64,000 nt of DNA from NCBI GenBank assembly GCA_041739275.1, contig JBGSOF010000028.1, positions 1 through 64,000 of the forward strand, in the 5' to 3' direction. Each line of letters opens with the position of its first letter. Positions within the stretch are counted from its first letter, which is position 1. The translations under genes were made by a program, and so were the position numbers. The DNA is from WGMI01 sp041739275. Lineage in GTDB: Bacteria > Bacteroidota > Bacteroidia > Flavobacteriales > Schleiferiaceae. A model generated the notes under the pieces. The model had not been told where the DNA came from. It made no database searches and saw nothing but the letters and a program-made list of their open reading frames with translations. Shown here piece by piece: positions 42,769 to 51,361 of the stretch.

Positions 42769-42773
42769 GCTGT
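42755..42773. terminator. Hairpin between convergent FRG and DUF2141 genes
   Basis: ACAGCTC (42755-42761) pairs with GAGCTGT (42767-42773), loop GAGAT. It covers the FRG stop codon and ends 2 nt before the DUF2141 stop. It could serve both convergent genes, although the T-runs are weak. Confidence 0.45.
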
Positions 42774-42774
42774 T

Positions 42775-43173
42775 CTACCTGAGCTTAATTACTACAACAG
42801 AGCTCCCATCAAACTCGAAGAGCTGATCCTTGAGGGCGGGAGGGCCAAAGCGCCCCATGGCATTGTTTGAAAAACCGTAAGGTTCGGTTGGAATGCCCAT
42901 CCAGCCCGTATCCAGCTTCCCGTTTCCGTTGAGGTCCTGAAAAATTCGGAGGGCGTAAACACCCGGTTTCAGGTCCTTCAGTTCGATGCGTCCGCTTTCT
43001 AGTGTCTTCACTTCTTTTCTAATGGAGGCACCTTGTTTATCGAGCAGCTCAACATAAATAGGAGCACGCTGAGATTCCAGTCCGCTGAAACTGATTCGCA
43101 TAACCGCTTCTCCGCTCAAGGCCAAGCCGGCTATTCGGAAAAGAGCCATAATAAGAGTGACGGATTTAATCAT
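42775..43173 (-). CDS. DUF2141 family exported protein
   Basis: The 132-aa product has an N-terminal hydrophobic signal (about 1-20) and a single beta-sandwich carrying the DUF2141 hallmarks: YALRIFQDLNGNGKLDTGW with a calcium-like DLNGNGKLD loop (about 80-88), then GIPTEPYGFSNNAMGRFGPP (about 91-110). The family's function is unknown; members are periplasmic or surface proteins. It is 44 nt downstream of the SLC13 transporter gene on the same strand. Confidence 0.82.
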   Translation of the reverse strand: MIKSVTLIMALFRIAGLALSGEAVMRISFSGLESQRAPIYVELLDKQGASIRKEVKTLESGRIELKDLKPGVYALRIFQDLNGNGKLDTGWMGIPTEPYGFSNNAMGRFGPPALKDQLFEFDGSSVVVIKLR

Positions 43174-43217
43174 CTATTTTATTTAATGAGCAGCTTTAGC
43201 CAATCTTTTTTTCAATT

Positions 43218-45008
43218 TCAAAAGGGATAAAGGAGCGGAATAAATATCGTAGCAACAATCCAGCCAAGGATATTCATCCAAATCCCAATTTTCAGAAAGT
43301 CTTTGAACTTGTAATTGCCTGCGGCATACACCATGGCATTGGTTTGATAGCCAATAGGGGTCGCAAAACTTGCCGAAGCTCCCATGGCGATGGCGATCAA
43401 AAAGGGTGTGACGCTCCATCCCCCTGCAGCAGCTAAGGCGATTCCCACAGGTGTCAGCAGCGCCGCAGTGGCATTGTTCGACATGATTTCAGTAAGAATC
43501 GATGTGGTAAGATAAAGCGCGGATAGAATAACCACGGGGCCATAAGACCCTAAACGATTTTCGATCATTTCTGCGACGAGCACATCGAGTCCGGCATTGT
43601 GCATAGCTGTTCCCAACGAAAACGCCCCGGCAAGGAGAAAAATCACATCCCAGTTAACAGATCGGTATGCATCTGTCATTTTGAGCGTTTTTGTAGCAGC
43701 CAAGAACAAGGTTCCCGCAATTGAACCGATTAGAATATCAACGATTCCAAATGTGGCCAAGCCAATTACGGCCGCGAAGGTGGCCATGACCAAATAAAAT
43801 TCTCTCTTTTTGAAATCGATGAGCGGGGTTTGGGTGAGCACCGCAAAAGGTGCATTCCCGCTCTGTGCAAGTTTTTTGAGTTCGTCAATAAAGTGCGTCT
43901 TTACTTCGACCAGAATGACGTCGCCAGCGATGAGTTTGGTTTGATAGAGATCGTCGTGAAGCACTTCTTCGCGGTGCCGAACGGCCAGGGCGGCAGCTCG
44001 GAATCTGCGGCGAAGATCTATATTGGCCAATGTGGTGCCATCGAGTTCTGACCCTTGGGTCACCACGATTTCGACCAAGCTGATTTCTTTTGGGTCAAGT
44101 TCGGCCTGGTTGATTCGAAATCCGCTGTTCTTTTCAGCATTGCCTGACTGCTTCATCTTTTGAATATCCGCCAAGGCACTTCGAACTTTTAGTTTATCTC
44201 CGACTTTGAGGGTCATATCGCCCGCGGGCAGAATGAAGGATTCTGAATTTCTTTGAACGCGGAGAATGTCCAAGCCATATTCTTTGACCAATTTACTCTC
44301 CATAATTAAGGTGCCATCGTCTGCCGAGCCCGCCAACAGTTCAATTTCGGTGAGGTAGTCTTTGATCGTTTCTTCGAGTTTGGGCGACTGACGATCCTTG
44401 GGCAACAATCCCCAGGCAAACCACATAAAACCGAGGCCCGCAACCAGCGTAATGAGTCCGATGGGAGCTTGGGTCCACATCGAAAAACTCTCAACGCCGA
44501 CATTCTCGGCAATTCCGTCTACGACCAAATTTGTGGATGTGCCAATAAGCGAACAAGTGCCACCCAGAATCGTTGCAAACGATAAGGGAATCAGCATCTT
44601 TTTAGGACTTTGACCCGCCGCTGCCGCGATCTGAAGAAACACGGGAATAAAGACGGCGACAATCGGAGTGTTATTGAGAAATGCGGAGGCTAAGGCTATT
44701 AGAACCAGTAATTTAAATAGGCTTGTCTTGAAATTCTTCTCAAAATTGCCTGCCAGATTCCGCCCGAGTTCCTGAAGGGCTCCTGTTTCGAGTAGCGCGT
44801 GGCTGAGCATGAACATAAAAAGGACGGTGATGGTAGCTGAATTGCTAAATCCCGCAATTCCTTCTGAAGGGCTAATGACCCCTCCGACGACCAAGGCGAC
44901 CACAATACCGAGAGCCACTAAATCGATCGAGAGCCATTCGGTGATGAAAAATAACAGCGCCAGTCCGATAACGGCAAGAGTGATCCAAGCTTCAGGGTTC
45001 ATACTCAT
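43218..45008 (-). CDS. SLC13/DASS-type anion transporter with two RCK_C domains
   Basis: The 596-aa inner-membrane protein has two blocks of helices (about 5-210 and 410-595) separated by two cytosolic TrkA-C/RCK_C domains (about 210-395). Visible motifs include SNSATITVLFMFML near 55, FLNNTPIVAVFIPV near 112, the mirrored TEIMSNNATAALLTP near 505 and GTSTNLVVDG near 165. Substrates in this family are sodium-coupled sulfate, dicarboxylates or related anions; which one is not readable. Start ATG 45008 (or 45002) is chosen; TTG 45020 lies inside the predicted -7 element. Confidence 0.85.
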   Translation of the reverse strand: MSMNPEAWITLAVIGLALLFFITEWLSIDLVALGIVVALVVGGVISPSEGIAGFSNSATITVLFMFMLSHALLETGALQELGRNLAGNFEKNFKTSLFKLLVLIALASAFLNNTPIVAVFIPVFLQIAAAAGQSPKKMLIPLSFATILGGTCSLIGTSTNLVVDGIAENVGVESFSMWTQAPIGLITLVAGLGFMWFAWGLLPKDRQSPKLEETIKDYLTEIELLAGSADDGTLIMESKLVKEYGLDILRVQRNSESFILPAGDMTLKVGDKLKVRSALADIQKMKQSGNAEKNSGFRINQAELDPKEISLVEIVVTQGSELDGTTLANIDLRRRFRAAALAVRHREEVLHDDLYQTKLIAGDVILVEVKTHFIDELKKLAQSGNAPFAVLTQTPLIDFKKREFYLVMATFAAVIGLATFGIVDILIGSIAGTLFLAATKTLKMTDAYRSVNWDVIFLLAGAFSLGTAMHNAGLDVLVAEMIENRLGSYGPVVILSALYLTTSILTEIMSNNATAALLTPVGIALAAAGGWSVTPFLIAIAMGASASFATPIGYQTNAMVYAAGNYKFKDFLKIGIWMNILGWIVATIFIPLLYPF

Positions 45009-45017
45009 AAATTTAAG

Positions 45018-45025
45018 CAAATCTA
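45018..45025 (-). promoter_or_regulatory. Probable -7 element of the SLC13 transporter gene
   Basis: Read leftward, TAGATTTG matches TAnnTTTG exactly and ends 9 nt before ATG 45008. Confidence 0.45.
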
Positions 45026-45065
45026 TATAACATATAGACTTTATAGGAAATTGTTCTAAAAAAAA

Positions 45066-45704
45066 CTACAACTGATAGCGACGCGTCCAAAAAACGATCA
45101 CGGGCACAAATACAAAAGTGGGCCACATCCACTGGATGAGGGGTGGGAAGAACGACATTGTCTGCACCGAAAATGCCGTGAGCGATGCGATAAAGCCCCC
45201 GACAAAACCCGAAATATGAATCCGCATCAATTCTCTGGATCCAAGCGCGGTTCTCGCCATTTTTGAAAAACTCCAAACATTGGCAATCCCAATTCCCCCA
45301 AAAAAGAGCGAGAGAATTCCCATTTCGATGTTTCTCGTAAACGCGACCAGCCAAACGCCCATGCCGACAAAGAAGAGCATGGACACAGCGCCCAAAACAT
45401 GGACCCAAAGAGTCTCTCGCATGGAGATGAGCTGTTTCTTGATCTTGAGTGCCATATAGCCCGAGCTCACATTATAGGCCGTAAAGACAGCGATCATGCA
45501 CAAGAAGATCATCCCTTTGCTGATGCCATTGTACAGAGCGCTGGCACAGACAATGGCCATGGCCAGTCCAAAACTCCTGCCGAAGAATATGTGCGGTTTG
45601 CTCCCTTTCTTCACCATCAGCGCCAACGGACCGCTCAAGAGGGTGTATCCACCGGCCGCGATGTGGATCCATCGCGAAGTCTCGAGCCAGAAGTCTGTAT
45701 TCAT
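45066..45704 (-). CDS. DUF2306-like seven-helix membrane protein
   Basis: The 212-aa integral membrane protein has about seven hydrophobic segments and histidines at helix ends (WIHIAAGGYTLLSGPLAL near 12-29, HIFFGRSFGLAM near 38-49, WVHVLGAVSMLFFVG near 100, MRIHISGFVGGF near 160). The pattern fits DUF2306, a family of unknown function proposed to resemble haem- or ion-binding membrane proteins. ATG 45704 is used. It is the first gene of a leftward group with the SLC13 transporter and DUF2141 genes. Confidence 0.65.
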   Translation of the reverse strand: MNTDFWLETSRWIHIAAGGYTLLSGPLALMVKKGSKPHIFFGRSFGLAMAIVCASALYNGISKGMIFLCMIAVFTAYNVSSGYMALKIKKQLISMRETLWVHVLGAVSMLFFVGMGVWLVAFTRNIEMGILSLFFGGIGIANVWSFSKMARTALGSRELMRIHISGFVGGFIASLTAFSVQTMSFFPPLIQWMWPTFVFVPVIVFWTRRYQL

Positions 45705-45736
45705 ATTCGCTTAGAGAACTTGCGCGATGTGAAAAT

Positions 45737-45760
45737 AAAAAAACCCGCGAGAAGCGGGTT
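45737..45760 (-). terminator. Intrinsic terminator of the type-B sorting-domain gene
   Basis: AACCCGC (45742-45748) pairs with GCGGGTT (45754-45760), loop GAGAA. Read leftward it is followed by a run of Ts. It lies 25 nt past the stop of the gene at 45785-46192. Confidence 0.8.
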
Positions 45761-45784
45761 GACATTTGTTTGTAGCGATGGAGA

Positions 45785-46192
45785 TCAGCGAATCAGAACG
45801 ACGGTTCCTTTGCGCTGAACTTCTACGTTCTTGCCACCGGCGGGCACAGTGTAGGTAGCATCTAATTGCCACATATAAACCCCTGCGCGCAATTCGGTTC
45901 CTTCAACTTTTCCGTCCCAAAAATACTCGGTCGAAGAGCTTTCGGTGTGGTAGACCAATCGACCCCAGCGGTCGTAAACGCGCATATTGAATTTAACAGG
46001 GCTGCATTCGGGATTGACCTCGGCGCCCCAGTAGTCGTTTTTCGAATCGCCATTCGGAGTAAAGGCGTTCGGCACAAAAACCGGACACTCGTTAAAACTC
46101 ACTCCCGAATTCGATTGCGCCTGAGCACTCAAGCCCGAAAGGGCGAGCACTAAAAACGTCAACAGCGCAAAATGTTTTAATTCGTTTTTCAT
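45785..46192 (-). CDS. Small secreted protein consisting of a type B T9SS sorting domain
   Basis: The 135-aa product is a signal peptide (about 1-26, ending SAQAQ) plus a gliding-motility-associated C-terminal domain, the type B T9SS signal: PNAFTPNGDSKNDYW (about 42-56), FNMRVYDRWGRLVYHT (about 68-83), WDGKVEGTELRAGVYMWQL (about 92-110) and VQRKGTVVLIR at the end. Type B domains normally end giant adhesins such as SprB; here no passenger is attached. Its own -7 element TATCTTTG and terminator make it a separate unit next to the nuclease operon. Confidence 0.85.
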   Translation of the reverse strand: MKNELKHFALLTFLVLALSGLSAQAQSNSGVSFNECPVFVPNAFTPNGDSKNDYWGAEVNPECSPVKFNMRVYDRWGRLVYHTESSSTEYFWDGKVEGTELRAGVYMWQLDATYTVPAGGKNVEVQRKGTVVLIR

Positions 46193-46199
46193 GACCGTT

Positions 46200-46207
46200 C
46201 AAAGATA
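46200..46207 (-). promoter_or_regulatory. Promoter -7 element of the type-B sorting-domain gene
   Basis: Read leftward, TATCTTTG matches TAnnTTTG exactly and ends 7 nt before ATG 46192. Confidence 0.55.
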
Positions 46208-46283
46208 ATGCGGTGGTTTTCGATTGCAGTCAACAGCTCGGGTTTTGAAGTGGCCGCATTGAGCCAAAGCGTTGTTCGGGGTA

Positions 46284-47498
46284 TCAATCGAAATCCAGGG
46301 TCATTTTAAATCTCAGAATTCGGCCATTGCCTGAATCGCAGACATATAAAATTTGATTCCAGTAGGCCAATCCCATCGGCCGATTGAACTGTGTGGGGCC
46401 GATTCCCGTTCCACCGAAGCTCGCAATGGCGTATTTTTTTTCTCCACTTCCCGGAGGCGGGGCAATGCCTTCGAGCCCGTTGCCGCTGAATTGATAAACC
46501 GAGTCGCGCTGGGAATCTGAAACGAACAGATAATTGGTTCCATCGCCGGTAAAGGTCAAATGATAGGGCTGGTCAAAGCGATTGGGTTCGTACAAAGCCC
46601 TGGAGCTCAGCGAAGTGTCGGGAGGATAAATCAAAGGCCGGAACTCCGCACCGAATTCAGATTCGATATATTCCACATACTGAACCTTAAACAAGCTCGA
46701 TGGGTCTACCGTGGTGAACCAAAAATCGCGAGAGCTCCGAGCGCTGATTTGAGGTGGCTGAGTGACCGCAGCCAAGCCGCTTACCCCCGAAAAGTAATCG
46801 TTAAACTGCCCCCCGGAGGTCGTTACGAGCACAGCGCTGCTAAAGTCGTCTTCGTTGTCGAAGAGCAAGACGGCATCGTCGGGACCCAAGCCTGCGTTAT
46901 TGGCCGAGGGCCCGGTTCTGCTCACGTAAAACTGATTGTTGAGATCGGGATTCGAAGCGTCTCCGACCACCGCGATGTCGTGAAATTCGACCAGTGCGTC
47001 TCCGCTTGAAAAGGTCGACTTAAAATAAAATGGATGTACGATTGCATTGACTTCTTCGGCGATCTCCAAGCCATAGCCACCGGCAGTTTGCAGCCTCAAG
47101 CGGTAGACGCAGGCCAAATCGTACACAATGCCCCCCACCGTGTCGGTTTTGGTACCCGCAACAAGCAGGTCAAAGCGTCGGTCTTGAGCGATTGCCTTGG
47201 CTCCTTGAACAAAGCGCCGAGAGAGTTCTCGACCCGACTCGTCGAAACAGACCACTTCTTCGGTGGCCCGGTCGACCACGTAGAGCAATTGATCGTATCC
47301 GATGCAGATGTCCACGGGTTCTACGAGCCCGGTTAAAGCGGGTTGAATGGGGACATACGCAATCTGCCGATCGCTGTATTCGGGCACCTCGATAAAGCTC
47401 AAATCGGTTTTTTCTCCCCAATAATCCTCACACGAAGAGATGGAAAACCAAAGCGCAATCGCTCCGAGCCAGGCGGCATAAGTTCGAATTGTCTTCAT
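46284..47498 (-). CDS. NHL-repeat beta-propeller lipoprotein
   Basis: The 404-aa lipoprotein has a signal peptide and lipobox (SISSC, Cys about 23, followed by EDYW). The mature part has NHL-like blades: VDICIGYDQLLYVVDRATEEV (about 62-82), LTFTGDGTNYLFVSDSQRD (about 315-333) and FNRPMGLAYWNQILYVCDSG (about 373-392). Propellers of this kind bind ligands or proteins at the surface. The start ATG overlaps the stop of the upstream PorV-like gene by 4 nt (ATGA). It is the last gene of the seven-gene operon. Confidence 0.78.
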   Translation of the reverse strand: MKTIRTYAAWLGAIALWFSISSCEDYWGEKTDLSFIEVPEYSDRQIAYVPIQPALTGLVEPVDICIGYDQLLYVVDRATEEVVCFDESGRELSRRFVQGAKAIAQDRRFDLLVAGTKTDTVGGIVYDLACVYRLRLQTAGGYGLEIAEEVNAIVHPFYFKSTFSSGDALVEFHDIAVVGDASNPDLNNQFYVSRTGPSANNAGLGPDDAVLLFDNEDDFSSAVLVTTSGGQFNDYFSGVSGLAAVTQPPQISARSSRDFWFTTVDPSSLFKVQYVEYIESEFGAEFRPLIYPPDTSLSSRALYEPNRFDQPYHLTFTGDGTNYLFVSDSQRDSVYQFSGNGLEGIAPPPGSGEKKYAIASFGGTGIGPTQFNRPMGLAYWNQILYVCDSGNGRILRFKMTLDFD

Positions 47499-48508
47499 CG
47501 CGCAGAACCCATTAAATCAAAACGAAGACCCATCGAATGTTGAAAGCCGAGCAGATCGGTCGGGTTGGCCGCGTAGTCGATGTACATCAAATGACCCCCG
47601 ATTCGGCTTCTCAAGCCTGCACCAAAGCTCGGGTAGGGCATGCCCGCTACATTCATCCGAAGCCCGCTGCGCACGGCCAGAAGCTCGCGATAGAGGTACT
47701 CTACACCCAAGCGGTAGTTCTCGGCATTGTCGTTGGGGTGATTCAGTTGGAAACTCGTGCGGATTGAGTGCCCTTCGCGCTTGTATGGCACGGCCGAAAC
47801 GCCCATCGAAAAAGTGGTTGGCAGGGGGTTCTTGTCTAGATTCTCTTGAGGGCTGCGGTTAAAGACTGAGGCCAAATCACTTCCGCTCAGTGAAGTGCTT
47901 CCGCCAAAATGACTCACCAACACGGCGAATTGAAGGTCTTTATAGTCTGTTTGATACAGAAAGCCCAAATCTGCCGCGGCCGCGTGGTTGTGGTAGTCGG
48001 CCAGGCCTTCGTAGAGGTATTTGACTTGAACCCCGAGGCTAAACTGTGCACTGAGCTTTCGGGCATATCCGATTCCGCTCGACAGATAGGTGGCGTACAC
48101 GGTGCGGCCCGTTCCTTCGGGCTGAAACTCGGTGCGTTCTTCGATGGCGCCCGACTGCAAAACATTAAGCGCGAATCCGATCGATGAAATTTTATCGCTC
48201 AACGGAAAAATTCCGGTAAAGGCACTTTGGTCGACCCCTCCGCCCAAAAACGAATGGCTCAAGCTCCAATTTTGGGTGCTGCACCTGGCGGCAGCAGCGG
48301 GATTGGTAAGCCATGCATACGAGTCTCCATCGTTGGCGACACTGGCCCCCCCCATGGCAATGGAGCGCGGACTCATGTCGTTTTTCAGGTAAGACATGGC
48401 CGATTGCCCCGCTCGCTCGCCCCCATAAACGGGAAGAAGCTGAGCTTTGAGACCGCTCGCGGCCGAAATCAGAGCGGCAAAAAATGCCAGAGATTGGAGC
48501 GGTTTCAT
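47495..48508 (-). CDS. PorV/PorQ-like outer-membrane barrel protein
   Basis: The 337-aa product has a signal peptide (about 1-23) and a beta-rich body with the family opening SPRSIAMGGASVANDGDSYAWL TNPAAAA (about 46-73), resembling the PorV/PorQ (UPF0164) family of outer-membrane barrels. In the T9SS, PorV shuttles cargo to the cell surface; related proteins serve dedicated cargo. It begins directly after the stop of the TonB-dependent receptor gene and overlaps the next gene (ATGA). Its placement among T9SS cargo genes suggests a locus-specific partner (inference). Confidence 0.78.
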   Translation of the reverse strand: MKPLQSLAFFAALISAASGLKAQLLPVYGGERAGQSAMSYLKNDMSPRSIAMGGASVANDGDSYAWLTNPAAAARCSTQNWSLSHSFLGGGVDQSAFTGIFPLSDKISSIGFALNVLQSGAIEERTEFQPEGTGRTVYATYLSSGIGYARKLSAQFSLGVQVKYLYEGLADYHNHAAAADLGFLYQTDYKDLQFAVLVSHFGGSTSLSGSDLASVFNRSPQENLDKNPLPTTFSMGVSAVPYKREGHSIRTSFQLNHPNDNAENYRLGVEYLYRELLAVRSGLRMNVAGMPYPSFGAGLRSRIGGHLMYIDYAANPTDLLGFQHSMGLRFDLMGSAR

Positions 48509-51361
48509 TTAGAATCGGAATGCAATGCTGTACAGAACCTGTCGCGGAGGGAGGTATCGGGCAGGGTTTCTCGGATCGACTCCAGACTCGAGCGGCCCAT
48601 TGTATTCGGGTCTCGGGTCGCGCCATGTATTCGGCACGTCGTCTCCATATTCGTAGGCTCTCCCGGTTACGGGGTTGATGATTTGGGCGTTGTCCGCATC
48701 GAGTAGATTCCTGATTTCGAGACCGAAGACCAAAGCCGAGGGCCCTTTTTCGCCCAGGCGAACGGCATAGCTGGCCTTGAAGTCGAAATTGATCCAGGGC
48801 GTGGCCAGTTCTTCGAGATAGCGATCGGTTTGTTCTTGATATTCAGGCCGTCCGAGTTCGTTTTCGCCTACTTTGACCTGAGGTGTGTACCGAAACCCCG
48901 AGGTGTAATTGAACGACAGAAAGCCTTCCAAGCCGTGCACATTGACTCCCCACACACGGTCGGTTTTTGCAAATCGGTACGAAGCTCCCGCGTTTACGGT
49001 CAGGGGTCGGTCGAAGGCGAGAAACTGTTCGCGCGTGAGTTCGACTTCGCCGTTTTGTTCGATTTGAAGTGCCGATTCGCGCGCGCTGTTCGACTTGCCG
49101 CGGGCAATTTGATATGCCACATTGGTAAACAAACTCAGGCGATCGTCGAGGCGATAAAACAGACCGACTTCAACGCCGAGAATGCGCGCATAATCTTGGT
49201 TGATGTACATCGTCTTGGTGGTCGGACGGCCCGTTTGGTCTTTCACGATCACCCTCCGCGACACAATGTAGTCGAAGCGATTGTTGTTGTAGGCTGAAAA
49301 GCTCAGGCCAAAGTCTCTGGTAATTTGAGATTTAAAGCCGATTTCATAACTCACGTTAACCTCGGGGTTGAGATCGGGATTTCCCAAGCTGGCCAAAAAA
49401 CCGCGGTCTTGATACACCGGGTCGAGGCCTGCGTAGACGAAGCGGGGATGAGGAAGCCTCATGCTGTGTCCGTAATTGAAAAACAGCACATTGTTTTCGG
49501 TCACCGGAAAACTGACGTTCACTTTGGGCAGCAATCTCAATTTCCAGCGAAGCCCAAACGCGCCGATGGTGTTGTCGGTGTACCCCTCGCGCACCGCGTC
49601 CAGCACAGGAGCTTCAGGATTGTTCACGGCATCGTCCGCAAAGCTTCCGGGCGCCCAATAATTCAACCTCAAACCCAGAGTGGCGATAATTCCCTTGTAG
49701 GTGATTCGGTCTTGGACGAACAGCCCTCCTTCTTGAGGCTTCACCTTCCACAAGTCGTTGCTCGAACCCACGCTTATGGAGGGGGTGGATGTGGAATCGT
49801 CGATGACAATGGGAGCTCCTACCCACGGACGGCTAACGTCAACCCACTGATATTCGGCAAATTGATGTTCGAATCCCATCTTGATCTGATTGGCGTTGTT
49901 GGGATTGTATTCCAAGCCGCCCCGCACCGAATACTCCGAAGCGTAATGGTCGTGCCAAAGTGTGCCAATGCCGCCGTTGTTGTAGAGCCCGTCTCCGGGT
50001 GATACATAGTAAATACCGTCGGGATCTCCCGGGTTGAACACCTGTATGGGGTAGGTGATGATGTAGGCCGGATCGAAAATTTGATCGACCGTTTCGTATC
50101 GAAATGGACGGCCGTTGGCGTCGGCTCTCAGGTTTGTGAACAAGCGACCGGCCGAGGCTGTGAGCACCCATTTGGGTGAAAAGACCGTGCGGAGATTCAC
50201 CGCGGTCAGGTTGCTGTGGTGGGTGTACGTCGTCGCCAAGTCGAGGTCGTTGGAAAACTCGTACTGATATCCGGGTCGTAAAATCGCGTCGAAGCCTACG
50301 ATTTGAAGGGTCCTGGTATTTTGGTTTACGTTGAGGCTGTGTTGATTGGTAATACTGATGGCTGTTGAAGGCGCAATTCGCCAGTCTATTTTTAAGCTGT
50401 GGGTATACGAATTGGTGTTTCGGGGCGCCCAGAGTTCGGGATTCGCCGGAAAGAGCGAGCTGTTTAACTGATCTGCCGTTTTTCCAAAATACTCGTCCGT
50501 AAACCGAACGTTGAGCCCCGAAAAGAACCTGATTTTCTTTGCTCGATCGATGGGGAGACCCACATTCAATTCAAACAAATCGGTGTTGAACGAGCTCTTT
50601 CCCCGCCCGAGCAAATGGTCGGTTTGCCAAGAACCGCTCAGTTCGAGTTTTTCGCCTCCGGTGCGGATTTTTGTGCTGATCAGTCCCGAAGATCCGCCGC
50701 CGAATTCGGCTCCAACCCCGCCGGTCAACACCGAGAGATTGTCGATGGAGCCCGAGGCCACGTCTACGCCGAAGCCGGTGCCCGCCAAGGGGTCTTGTGC
50801 ACTGACGCCTTCGACCAAATATTCGGTTTCGTAGACCCGCGCGCCCCGAATTTGCAGACCGTCGGTCGTGCGGACGACCCCGGCTTGCATGGCGACTACT
50901 TCTTGAACGTCTCGAACGTTCATCCGGCTGATCTGCTCTCGCCCAATTCGGACTTCGGTTGCTGCCAATTCTAGGTTAACCGGGTTTTGACGCCCGATGA
51001 CCTGCACTTCGTCTAGAGATTCGACCGTGGTTTTGAGCTCAAAATTCTTGATTATCGCTTTGCCCGATTCAATTCGGACGCCGGTATGCTCTTGGGTCGC
51101 ATATCCAATGGCTTGAACTTTAATGGTATAATCGCCCGGTTTAATGCCTTCAATGGTATAGGCGCCATTTCCGTCTGTCGCAGCGCCTTTGTAGCTCCCG
51201 ACCACCACAATCGAGGCTCCGGGCAGAGGGTCTTGACTGCCCGCTTCAACGACACGCCCGCTCAGTTTTCCCCCGCCCGACTGTGCTAGAGCCGTAATCG
51301 CGCCAAACAGCATCATGCCCGAGGCCCAAAGAAAGCTCAAGACCGGGCGCTCAGTTGCCAT
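48509..51361 (-). CDS. TonB-dependent outer-membrane receptor with carboxypeptidase-regulatory-like domain
   Basis: The 950-aa receptor has a signal peptide (about 1-26) and a CarboxypepD_reg-like Ig domain (about 30-110; GRVVEAGSQDPLPGASIVV, AYTIEGIKPGDYTIKVQAIGY). The plug follows (about 115-240; VQEVVAMQAGVV, LQIRGARVYETEYLVEGV), then a barrel ending in aromatic RQVLYSIAFRF. These import large ligands using TonB energy. No SusD partner gene is adjacent, so it is not a classic glycan SusCD locus. The start overlaps the upstream lipoprotein gene by 11 nt and the PorV-like gene follows with no gap. Confidence 0.9.
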   Translation of the reverse strand: MATERPVLSFLWASGMMLFGAITALAQSGGGKLSGRVVEAGSQDPLPGASIVVVGSYKGAATDGNGAYTIEGIKPGDYTIKVQAIGYATQEHTGVRIESGKAIIKNFELKTTVESLDEVQVIGRQNPVNLELAATEVRIGREQISRMNVRDVQEVVAMQAGVVRTTDGLQIRGARVYETEYLVEGVSAQDPLAGTGFGVDVASGSIDNLSVLTGGVGAEFGGGSSGLISTKIRTGGEKLELSGSWQTDHLLGRGKSSFNTDLFELNVGLPIDRAKKIRFFSGLNVRFTDEYFGKTADQLNSSLFPANPELWAPRNTNSYTHSLKIDWRIAPSTAISITNQHSLNVNQNTRTLQIVGFDAILRPGYQYEFSNDLDLATTYTHHSNLTAVNLRTVFSPKWVLTASAGRLFTNLRADANGRPFRYETVDQIFDPAYIITYPIQVFNPGDPDGIYYVSPGDGLYNNGGIGTLWHDHYASEYSVRGGLEYNPNNANQIKMGFEHQFAEYQWVDVSRPWVGAPIVIDDSTSTPSISVGSSNDLWKVKPQEGGLFVQDRITYKGIIATLGLRLNYWAPGSFADDAVNNPEAPVLDAVREGYTDNTIGAFGLRWKLRLLPKVNVSFPVTENNVLFFNYGHSMRLPHPRFVYAGLDPVYQDRGFLASLGNPDLNPEVNVSYEIGFKSQITRDFGLSFSAYNNNRFDYIVSRRVIVKDQTGRPTTKTMYINQDYARILGVEVGLFYRLDDRLSLFTNVAYQIARGKSNSARESALQIEQNGEVELTREQFLAFDRPLTVNAGASYRFAKTDRVWGVNVHGLEGFLSFNYTSGFRYTPQVKVGENELGRPEYQEQTDRYLEELATPWINFDFKASYAVRLGEKGPSALVFGLEIRNLLDADNAQIINPVTGRAYEYGDDVPNTWRDPRPEYNGPLESGVDPRNPARYLPPRQVLYSIAFRF

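Noticed and set aside
48509..51361. A classic SusC/SusD polysaccharide utilisation locus
   Set aside because: There is a TonB receptor, but no SusD-like lipoprotein and no glycoside hydrolase in the operon; the only GH (GH31) is 12 kb away and cytoplasmic.
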